From Akkermansiaceae bacterium (lineage in GTDB: Bacteria > Verrucomicrobiota > Verrucomicrobiia > Verrucomicrobiales > Akkermansiaceae): a stretch of DNA of 5,850 nt. Location: the NCBI GenBank assembly GCA_025457805.1, contig JALOTR010000210.1, positions 1 through 5,850 of the forward strand, given 5' to 3'. Below the pieces are notes generated by a model. That model did not search any database. It worked only from the letters and a program-made list of their open reading frames with translations, and was not told where the DNA came from. The position numbers and the translations under genes were made by a program. Positions 1 to 5,326 of this stretch are shown here, in pieces (within the stretch, counting starts at the first letter, position 1; every line of letters begins with the position of its first letter).

Positions 1-773
1 GTTCCATCACCCGCCGCCGGCACGACACTGATCGATAAGCCCGCATCGCCAGCGTCTGCGACACCCATCACTTTCTGACCGAGACGGAATTCAAACCCTT
101 GCTTGGCGAGAATGCGCTGGAACGTCCGCGCCACATCCGAATCCATCCCCGGAAGAATGCGGTCGAGATACTCGATCACGATCACCTCCGACCCGAGCCG
201 CCGCCACACCGATCCGAGCTCAAGCCCAATCACGCCCGCCCCGATCACGACCAGCCGCTTCGGCACCTCCTGGAACGTCAGCGCCCCCGTCGAGGAAACG
301 ATCCGTTCCTCGTCGATGGCGATGCCGGGCAGCGAAACAACCTCCGACCCCGTCGCGATCACAATCGCCTTCGTCTCGAGTTCCGACGTCTCGCCGTTGA
401 TGAACGTCACGCCGACCTTCCCCACGCCGAGAATGCGCCCAGTGCCATGGAAACTATCGATCTTGTTCTTCTTCAAAAGGTAGGCGACGCCGTCGACATT
501 CCCCTTCACGCCCTCGTCTTTGAAGGCCTGCATCCGCGCCAAATCGAGTTCGGGCGTCACGTTGATCCCCATCGCCCCAAAATGCCGCGATGCCTCGTCA
601 TAAAGCTCCGACGCATGCAGCAGCGCCTTCGAGGGAATGCACCCGACATTGAGGCACGTCCCCCCGTGCGTCGAACGCTTCTCGACGACCGCCACCTTCA
701 TGCCGAGTTGGGCCGCACGAATGGCGCAGACGTAGCCCCCGGGCCCCGTGCCAATCACGATCAGATCATACAT
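1..773 (-). CDS. lpdA: Dihydrolipoyl dehydrogenase (E3), N-terminal part, cut by the left edge
   Basis: This is the flavoprotein disulfide reductase that reoxidises dihydrolipoamide of 2-oxoacid dehydrogenase or glycine-cleavage complexes with NAD+, in the cytoplasm. The protein starts MYDLIVIGTGPGGYVCAIRA. The FAD-binding GTGPGG lies at residues 8-13, with acidic E31 after the second strand. The redox-active disulfide motif GGTCLNVGCIPSK (C40 and C45) is intact. ATGS at 140-143 is the usual second FAD contact, and the NAD-binding GAGVIG is at 178-183, followed by E201. 257 codons are visible of the usual 460-475, so the NAD domain is incomplete and the dimerisation domain with the catalytic His-Glu pair lies outside the window. 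The ATG at 773 is chosen because the Rossmann strand follows at once; a purine-rich AGAAAGAGA lies 8 bases upstream. It begins 23 bases after the composite ORF on the same strand. The family call is secure; the complex it serves cannot be told. Confidence 0.96.
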   Translation of the reverse strand, partial: MYDLIVIGTGPGGYVCAIRAAQLGMKVAVVEKRSTHGGTCLNVGCIPSKALLHASELYDEASRHFGAMGINVTPELDLARMQAFKDEGVKGNVDGVAYLLKKNKIDSFHGTGRILGVGKVGVTFINGETSELETKAIVIATGSEVVSLPGIAIDEERIVSSTGALTFQEVPKRLVVIGAGVIGLELGSVWRRLGSEVIVIEYLDRILPGMDSDVARTFQRILAKQGFEFRLGQKVMGVADAGDAGLSISVVPAAGDG

Positions 774-796
774 GTCGGTGGTCTCTTTCTGACATC

Positions 797-1312
797 TCAG
801 GATTGAGCCGGCACGGCCGCAAGGCGCCCCGGCTGCCGTGTTGGAATGTAATGAGATTGGGTCGCGGTCCCCAGCCCAGCAAGGCGTGTCAGCGGCCACC
901 CGCTCCGCGCCGAGACCGCCAGGGCAATCCAATAAAGAGCCGCGGGAAGGGCAAGTCCCAGGACGGTCCCAGCGAAGATCAAGACCGCCTCGTCCAGCAG
1001 CCCTGCCGTCTGCAAGAGTACCCGCACGATCGCAATCACAATGCCATGCATGACGTAGATCGCCAGCGACGCTTCACCAACGAACGCGACCATACGGCCA
1101 ACCCGCCCCACCGGTGACGGCATCTGCCAGACCGCGGTCAACACCACCAGTGACGCCAGAAGCGCCGCGGCAAAGCTCAACAGTCCAATATCATCCGCGC
1201 CAAGCTGCGCGGCAAGGATGGCCCACCCCAGAAACGCCAAAGCGGCACCCACAATCAACCCGGCCTTGCGCGCGTGCTCCAACAGGAGGGGCACCCAGAT
1301 CGCACCAACCCC
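797..1312 (-). pseudogene. C-terminal remnant of an acyltransferase-3 (OafA-like) membrane protein, within the composite ORF
   Basis: This part encodes about residues 246-416 of the composite protein: one partial and four complete hydrophobic segments, a short hydrophilic link with VGRVGR (313-318), the helix GEASLAIYVMHGIVIAIV, and a polar tail of about 38 residues. That is the expected end of an acyltransferase-3 protein, a family that moves acyl groups across the inner membrane onto sugars. There is no start codon, signal or N-terminal half for it here, so it is a fragment carried by the upstream gene. The family call rests on the helix pattern and the S-L-A-I-Y-V-M-H motif. Other multi-helix families with a similar C-terminal motif are possible. 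If the junction is an assembly error, this is the end of an intact gene lying elsewhere. Confidence 0.6.
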
Positions 1313-2047
1313 GACGAATGCGATGTTCCCCAAGAGCGCGGAGAGAGACTTAGGCTCACCTTCCACCGTGGCCATCCATGCGAGTGCATTGCTCGTGTCC
1401 CGATCTGCCCATGTGGAAAATGTGGCGGTAAGACCGGCTTGGCGCGTCTCCCCGGGCGGGAATGACATCACCCAGTCGGTGGCCTGAATCGGATCCTGCT
1501 CCGCCCAGCGTTCGAGCACTTGCACGACGGCCACATCAAACTGCCGACCTTCCATGCCGGAATCCGAGAGGAGTTGGGCGGCGCGGTGCGGATCGGTATC
1601 GGCAATCACCAATGCGATCTGGCCAAGCGCGGTGGAAATTTCTAGATCGGACTCCAGCGAGCGCGCCCAGGCCATCGCAGCTTCCGGGTCTTCGGAGGCC
1701 TTGGTCATGGCAAAATGTTCGATCAATTGCAGCCGGTCCTCGCTGTCCGCAGTCAGTTTGGCCAAGGCATCTTCGGCAAGCTGGGGATCGGTTTCCAAAG
1801 CATTCCAAGCGATCTCCGCGATGGCCTTCTGGCGCTCTTCCGGCGCCTCGATCTGCAATGCCGATGCAAGGTTCTCCTGCTGCTCTTTTTTCTCAGCCAC
1901 GGTCCGGATTCGGGCCGGGCGGGTGGGTGGTGCGTGATCGGCGAGGGGAGCTTCATCGGGTTCCGCCGTTTGGGTTTCCTGACGATCACACGCGACCAGC
2001 GACCATCCGATGCAAAGTGCGGCGATCGGTTGGAAGCGGGATTTCAT
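797..2047 (-). CDS. Composite ORF: repeat lipoprotein fused in frame to C-terminal half of an acyltransferase-3 protein
   Basis: The 416-residue reading frame joins two unlike proteins. Residues 1-20 form a lipoprotein signal with lipobox LVAC (Cys20). Asp21 follows, which in enteric bacteria means retention in the inner membrane. A charged, Pro-rich linker (21-60) leads to helical repeats at about 61-245 with D-P marks at 87, 120, 152, 185 and a D-T at 217. From about residue 246 the sequence is strongly hydrophobic, with segments near 247-256, 263-282, 287-307, 322-346 and 352-378. GEASLAIYVMHG at 324-335 is typical of the late helices of acyltransferase-3 (OafA-type) proteins. Such proteins usually have about 10 helices and 350-400 residues; the N-terminal half with the conserved catalytic His is missing, so acyl transfer is not expected. 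GAGGA overlapping the glutaredoxin stop (2062-2066) is a possible ribosome site 14 bases before the ATG. Whether this is a true fusion or an assembly join is unresolved. The reading frame itself is certain. Confidence 0.8.
   Translation of the reverse strand: MKSRFQPIAALCIGWSLVACDRQETQTAEPDEAPLADHAPPTRPARIRTVAEKKEQQENLASALQIEAPEERQKAIAEIAWNALETDPQLAEDALAKLTADSEDRLQLIEHFAMTKASEDPEAAMAWARSLESDLEISTALGQIALVIADTDPHRAAQLLSDSGMEGRQFDVAVVQVLERWAEQDPIQATDWVMSFPPGETRQAGLTATFSTWADRDTSNALAWMATVEGEPKSLSALLGNIAFVGVGAIWVPLLLEHARKAGLIVGAALAFLGWAILAAQLGADDIGLLSFAAALLASLVVLTAVWQMPSPVGRVGRMVAFVGEASLAIYVMHGIVIAIVRVLLQTAGLLDEAVLIFAGTVLGLALPAALYWIALAVSARSGWPLTRLAGLGTATQSHYIPTRQPGRLAAVPAQS
1313..1795 (-). repeat. 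Five protein-level repeats, period 32-33 residues, in the lipoprotein part of the composite ORF
   Basis: D-P (or D-T) pairs occur at residues 87-88, 120-121, 152-153, 185-186 and 217-218 of the composite protein, giving steps of 33, 32, 33 and 32. A tryptophan or leucine follows about seven residues later (for example W127, W192, W224), then a second helix ends in a pattern like W-A-x-x-D. The second helix of the last repeat reads GNIAFV at 240-245, close to GQIALV at 142-147 in repeat 2. The next D-P, expected near residue 250, is replaced by a membrane segment. Paired-helix repeats of this spacing suggest a solenoid scaffold; proteins with such W-A-x-x-D-P repeats are, from memory, frequent in Verrucomicrobiota. 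Function is unknown. Confidence 0.75.
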
Positions 2048-2064
2048 GGGTCTCGAAAATTTCC

Positions 2065-2307
2065 TCAGAGGCCCTTCGCTTTCAGGAAGGGAATCAGCTC
2101 ATCCACCCCGAAGTCGGCGAGCACTTCACCTTGCCAATCCATGGTGGGAGCTTTGGTTTGGCCGGACAAATCGACCATCTCCTTCATGGCGGCGGGGTTG
2201 CCGGAAACGATCACGGTTTTCACAGTGATGTTTTTGCGCTTCAGGTAATCGACGACTTCGTCGCACCATGGGCATCCGGGCTTGATATATAAAATGGGCA
2301 GGCTCAT
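2065..2307 (-). CDS. Glutaredoxin family protein with CPWC active site
   Basis: This is an 80-residue cytoplasmic thiol-disulfide oxidoreductase with one thioredoxin fold. It opens MSLPILYIKPGCPWCDEVVD: first strand, then the dithiol C12-P-W-C15 at the start of helix 1. KAPT at 52-55 supplies the conserved cis-proline loop that faces the active site, and GVDELIPFLKAKGL closes with the family's last helix. The length suits small single-domain glutaredoxins (about 75-90 residues). CPWC replaces the classic CPYC. The frame is open back to 2493, but that extension is low-complexity sequence inside the tolC-like gene, whereas the ATG at 2307 sits right before the first strand. No clear ribosome site is visible before it. 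It starts 49 bases after the efflux gene and ends 17 bases before the lipoprotein ORF, so co-transcription is likely. The substrate is unknown. Confidence 0.9.
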   Translation of the reverse strand: MSLPILYIKPGCPWCDEVVDYLKRKNITVKTVIVSGNPAAMKEMVDLSGQTKAPTMDWQGEVLADFGVDELIPFLKAKGL

Positions 2308-2356
2308 TGGGCTGAATGATACTTCGTTTTTCCGATGTGGCGAATGCGGTTTTCGC

Positions 2357-3742
2357 TCATTTCCAACCGCCACCGAGGGCGCGGTAGGCTTGGACGACGG
2401 AGAGCAGGCGGTCGCGGCGGGCATCGACGAGTTCGAGCTCGGAGTTGAAAAGGCTGCGTTCGGCATCGAGAACTTCGAGATAACTCGATGCACCGCCTTG
2501 GAAGCGATCGCTGGCGACGGTGGAAACCTTGCGGTTCGAATCGACGAGGCGGGCGAGTTCGTTGGCGATCTGGCCGGTTTTCATGTGGGCATTGATGGCG
2601 TCTGCGGCTTCGCGGAAGGCTTGTTTTGCGGCTCGGTCGTGATTGGCCATGGCCTCGCCAGCCTGGGCGCGGGCGGCATCTGCGCGGGCTTTGTTGCGAC
2701 CCGCATCGAAGATCGGTCCGGCAAGCCGTGGGCCGATGGAGAAGGCACCGGATCTTCCCTCGAGAAGGTTTCCAAGCTCGTTGCTGACCAGTCCGCCGCT
2801 GCCGGTGAGGGAGAGGGAGGGCAAGCGGAGTGCTTCCGCCACGCCGATTTGGGCCACGGCTGCTTGGAAGGCTTGATCGGCCGCGGCGAGATCGGGGCGG
2901 CGTTGGAGCAGGCTGGATGGCAGGCCGCCCTTGATGGCCAGCGAGGAATCCAATCGATCCAAACTACCCCCGCGTGCCACACTGCCGGGGTATTCGCCGA
3001 GCAGGGCGCGGATTTGGTTTTCCTTGGCGGCGATGGCCTGCTCGGTGATGGGGATGGCGGTGAGCGCTTGGCCGAGAAGGGCTTCCGCTTGGCCGACCTC
3101 AAGATCGGAGCTCACCCCACCGTCGCGGCGGGCGGTGACGAGTTCGAGCGAGGCGCGGCGGCTCTCGGCAGTGCGCTTGGAAATGGCGAGGCGTTCATCG
3201 AGATTTTTCAATTCGATGTAGGCGGCGGCGACGGAGGCGACGAGGCTGGTTTGCACGGCATCGCGCTGGTATTCAGCGGCGAGCAGGTTGGCGCGTGCGG
3301 CTTCGTTGCTGCGGCGGATGCCGCCCCAGAGGTCGATTTCCCAACTGAGCTGGGCGGTGAGGTCGTAGGTTTCGGAACTCCGGCTCAACCCGGCCGGGGC
3401 TTGGCCTGCGTTGGCCGAACCATAATTGGCCGTGGCTCCGGTGCTGCCATTCACGCTGGGAAACCAGTCGGCCCGCGCGGCATTCGCCTGCGCCCGGGCC
3501 AGTTCGATCCGATAAGTCGCCGCAGTGAGGTCGGGGTTGTTGACCAGCGCACGATCAATGAGCGAGCGAAGGGTGGAGTCGGTGAAAACCTTGCGCCAAG
3601 ATTTGTCGCCGAAGGATTTGCCATGCGGAGCGCTGTCGCCACGGATCGAGGAAGGCACCTGGGTCTCCGGAGATCCCGGCTGCGGGCCGAGGACGCAGGA
3701 GCTCAGGATCATCAAACCGGGAAGAACGAAAAACGGGCGCAT
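2357..3742 (-). CDS. Outer-membrane efflux lipoprotein, TolC/OprM/NodT type
   Basis: This 461-residue outer-membrane channel would form the exit duct of a tripartite RND pump as a trimer. Residues 1-16 are a lipoprotein signal ending in L-S-S-C (Cys16), followed by Val, which allows outer-membrane sorting. Family hallmarks appear in order: TLRSLIDRALVNNPDL (57-72), LSWEIDLWGGIRR (132-144), the helical stretch with GGVSSDLEVGQAEALL (208-223), LLQRRPDLAAAD (278-289), PSLSLTGSGG (308-317), GPIFDAGRN (342-350), YLEVLDAERSLF (421-432) and the end motif YRALGGGWK (453-461). The two repeated halves and the length match the NodT/OprM group. The ATG at 3742 is right for the signal peptide; no strong ribosome site precedes it. 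It is the first gene of the minus-strand group, transcribed away from the adaptor and RND genes. That separation is less usual than an adaptor-RND-channel operon, but the partners are almost certainly those two genes. Confidence 0.96.
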   Translation of the reverse strand: MRPFFVLPGLMILSSCVLGPQPGSPETQVPSSIRGDSAPHGKSFGDKSWRKVFTDSTLRSLIDRALVNNPDLTAATYRIELARAQANAARADWFPSVNGSTGATANYGSANAGQAPAGLSRSSETYDLTAQLSWEIDLWGGIRRSNEAARANLLAAEYQRDAVQTSLVASVAAAYIELKNLDERLAISKRTAESRRASLELVTARRDGGVSSDLEVGQAEALLGQALTAIPITEQAIAAKENQIRALLGEYPGSVARGGSLDRLDSSLAIKGGLPSSLLQRRPDLAAADQAFQAAVAQIGVAEALRLPSLSLTGSGGLVSNELGNLLEGRSGAFSIGPRLAGPIFDAGRNKARADAARAQAGEAMANHDRAAKQAFREAADAINAHMKTGQIANELARLVDSNRKVSTVASDRFQGGASSYLEVLDAERSLFNSELELVDARRDRLLSVVQAYRALGGGWK

Positions 3743-3786
3743 GGGATCAAAGGTCGGAAAAACACGTCATCACCGCCCGTTGGGCG

Positions 3787-3814
3787 CATGGTGGCGTGGC
3801 CATGGGATAACCAT
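3787..3814. promoter_or_regulatory. Nested inverted repeats, possible operator upstream of the tolC-like gene
   Basis: CATGG (3787-3791) and CCATG (3800-3804) are inverted around 8 bases, and ATGG (3802-3805) with CCAT (3811-3814) are inverted around 5 bases, sharing the middle element. On the minus strand the right end reads TATGGT (3810-3815), which resembles a -10 box, but no good -35 box lies at the right distance. A dimeric repressor site is one reading; chance is another, since the arms are only 4-5 bases. Confidence 0.25.
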
Positions 3815-3949
3815 AAGCAGGGGCAGGGTGCGAGAATGTTTTTTCCGGTCGGACGCAGACAAACTCCGCGCGGGGGATGGGAAAGCAAGCGGCATTGCAA
3901 TCTCGATCCATCTCTTATCAGGCGTGATCTCATCATTCCAAGGTCATGG

Positions 3950-3978
3950 TTGACAGCAGCGACGGGGTTTTCTATCCA
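3950..3978 (+). promoter_or_regulatory. Candidate sigma-70 type promoter for the adaptor-RND genes
   Basis: TTGACA (3950-3955) matches the -35 consensus perfectly. After exactly 17 bases comes TATCCA (3973-3978), which shares only the first three bases with TATAAT. Transcription would start near 3985 and leave a leader of about 90 bases before the TTG start at 4079. The strong -35 box and ideal spacing favour a real promoter; the poor -10 box may mean that an activator is needed, or that the match is chance. Confidence 0.45.
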
Positions 3979-4014
3979 AAGTGCCGCTTTAGAAGAGTCC
4001 GGCGAATGTCGTTG

Positions 4015-4030
4015 GGAGGTAAGTTCCTCC
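4015..4030 (+). promoter_or_regulatory. Small hairpin pairing a GGAGG with CCTCC in the adaptor leader
   Basis: GGAGG (4015-4019) and CCTCC (4026-4030) can pair as a five-base GC-rich stem around TAAGTT. GGAGG is a textbook ribosome-binding core, but no start codon lies 5-10 bases after it; the nearest ATG (4040) opens only a six-codon frame, and the adaptor start is about 60 bases away. It could be a stabilising 5' stem or a decoy site. The stem is too short for a confident functional call. Confidence 0.25.
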
Positions 4031-4078
4031 GCGGTCCCGATGGCTCATGTGCGGAGTTGATAGTTTCCATTTTCCTAT

Positions 4079-5320
4079 TTGATCACTCGAACCCCGTTTC
4101 CCATCCGTTTGAAAACAAAACCACGATCCCCAGGGCCAGGTGCAGGGCGAAGTGCCCGCCGCCGTATTTCCATCACGCTGTTGCCGCTCCTTGGATTGCT
4201 CGGTATGGCCGCCTGCAAAAAGCCCGAAGCCGTGGTGGTGCCGCCACCGGTGGTGGAGGTGATGGAAATCACCAGCACCGATGTGCCGCTCACCTCCACG
4301 CTCATCGGCCAACTGGATTCGCCGCAGAATGTGGAAGTGCGGGCCCGTGTGGAGGCTTTCGTGGAGAAGATGTTGTTCACGGAAGGCGTGGAAGTGAAGC
4401 AGGGCGATGTGTTGTTCGAACTCGATCGCAAGCCCTTCCTCGAAAAACTCGCTGCCGCAAACGGCGCGCTTGCGGAGGCCAATGCGGCACTCAACAAGTA
4501 TGAAAAAGACGTTGCCCGCTATTCGGACCTCTATTCGAAACGCGCCATTCCCAAGCAGGACCTCGACAACGCGGAAGCCTCGGTAGAAGTCGGCAAGGCA
4601 AACATCGAGTCCGCCAAGGCACGCGTCGAATCCGCACAAATCGACCTCGGCTATTGCGAGGTGAAAGCTCCCATCACCGGCTTGATTGGTGCCAAGCAGG
4701 TATCCATCGGCGAGCTCGTCGGCAAGGGCGAGCCCACTTTGTTGGCCACCATGTCCACGCTCGATCCGATCTGGTTCTACTGCAACGTGAGCGAGGTGGA
4801 ATATATCAAAGCGGAACAACGCAGCCGCACCATCGGCAAGGATGTGGCATCGCTGCCCGTGCATTTGATTCTTTCCGATGGCAAGGAACATCAGGATCAG
4901 GGACGCTTCGTTTTCATTGATCGCGCCGTGGATGTGAAAACCGGCACGCTGCGGGTGAGGGCGGAGTTTCCCAACAAAGAGAAACTCCTGCGTCCCGGCA
5001 TGTTTGCCCGCGCCCGGGTGGATCTGGGTACGCGCAAGGATTGTGTGGTGGTGCCGCAACGCGCGGTGCTCGAGTTGCAGGGCAAAACCTTCGTATGGAT
5101 CATTTCCCAAGACAATATCGCGAGCCAGCGCGCCATCACCGTGTCGGAACAAGTCGGCTCCGGATTTCTGGTTTCCGATGGATTGAAACCCGGCGAACGC
5201 ATCATTCTTGAAGGCATCCAGAAAGCCCGCGAAGGAGCGCCCGTCACCGCTCTAACAGCCGCGCAGGTGGCTGCCATGAAGGCCAAGTCCGCCGCAGAGG
5301 CCAAACCAGAGAAGCACTGA
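4079..5320 (+). CDS. RND efflux periplasmic adaptor lipoprotein (HlyD/AcrA type)
   Basis: This membrane fusion protein links the inner-membrane RND transporter to the outer-membrane channel. From the TTG at 4079 it has 413 residues. The basic N-terminus (RSARRR, 24-29) is followed by a hydrophobic stretch and a lipobox G-M-A-A-C with Cys46. Domains in order are: first lipoyl half at about 84-116 (VEVRARVEAFVEKMLFTEG, then GDVLFELD); helical hairpin at about 121-190, including RAIPKQDLDNAEA; second lipoyl half at 194-225 (VKAPITGLIG, IGELVGKGEPTLLATM); beta-barrel at about 230-315 with DPIWFYCNVSE and LRPGMFARARVDLG; membrane-proximal domain to about 390; and a Lys/Ala-rich tail. No ATG precedes the lipobox: a TAG at 4061 closes the frame upstream, so TTG 4079 or TTG 4109 must be the start. 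The latter shortens the unusually long n-region. Neither has a clear ribosome site. The RND gene follows after 6 bases. Family call secure, start uncertain, drug specificity unknown. Confidence 0.95.
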   Translation: MITRTPFPIRLKTKPRSPGPGAGRSARRRISITLLPLLGLLGMAACKKPEAVVVPPPVVEVMEITSTDVPLTSTLIGQLDSPQNVEVRARVEAFVEKMLFTEGVEVKQGDVLFELDRKPFLEKLAAANGALAEANAALNKYEKDVARYSDLYSKRAIPKQDLDNAEASVEVGKANIESAKARVESAQIDLGYCEVKAPITGLIGAKQVSIGELVGKGEPTLLATMSTLDPIWFYCNVSEVEYIKAEQRSRTIGKDVASLPVHLILSDGKEHQDQGRFVFIDRAVDVKTGTLRVRAEFPNKEKLLRPGMFARARVDLGTRKDCVVVPQRAVLELQGKTFVWIISQDNIASQRAITVSEQVGSGFLVSDGLKPGERIILEGIQKAREGAPVTALTAAQVAAMKAKSAAEAKPEKH

Positions 5321-5326
5321 ACGATC

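Larger units (their letters stand above)
3743..4078. other. Divergent intergenic region between the tolC-like and adaptor genes
   Basis: These 336 bases hold the 5' ends of two divergent transcripts and no convincing gene. Open frames here continue from, or lie opposite, the flanking genes and show no protein motif. What can be seen, from the tolC side, is: a short GC hairpin at 3774-3786 (arms CGCCC and GGGCG, loop of 3); nested CATGG/CCATG inverted repeats at 3787-3814; a plus-strand promoter candidate at 3950-3978; and a GGAGG/CCTCC hairpin at 4015-4030. Because all three parts of the pump are read outward from here, joint control from this region is likely. No regulator gene is present in the window to name the system. 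Confidence 0.7.

Noticed and set aside
99..806. Plus-strand open frames over the lpdA region
   Set aside because: Arg/Pro/His-rich shadow of dihydrolipoyl dehydrogenase, whose motifs are intact on the minus strand.
2340..2356. Hairpin (GCGAA/TTCGC) right after the tolC-like stop as a terminator
   Set aside because: Only five pairs with a seven-base loop and no T-run on the minus strand; more likely the genes are co-transcribed.
2308..2493. A longer, 142-residue form of the glutaredoxin starting at 2493
   Set aside because: The extra residues are Ser/Pro-rich shadow sequence overlapping the end of the efflux gene; the family fold begins just after the ATG at 2307.
2282..4060. A 592-codon plus-strand open frame opposite the tolC-like gene
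   Set aside because: It is Gly/Ala-rich with no recognisable motif and lies antisense to a gene with complete family hallmarks; long antisense frames are common in GC-rich coding DNA.
4040..4060. Six-codon leader peptide (MAHVRS) before the adaptor gene
   Set aside because: The GGAGG is 20 bases away and the peptide shows no attenuation-type residue run.
4148..4216. Twin-arginine signal in the adaptor (RRR before the hydrophobic stretch)
   Set aside because: The motif lacks the usual Phe/Leu-Lys pattern, and adaptors are ordinary Sec-exported lipoproteins; the lipobox explains the segment.
3989..5152. A 387-codon minus-strand open frame opposite the adaptor gene
   Set aside because: His/Gly/Leu-rich composition without motifs; antisense to a clear HlyD/AcrA-type adaptor.
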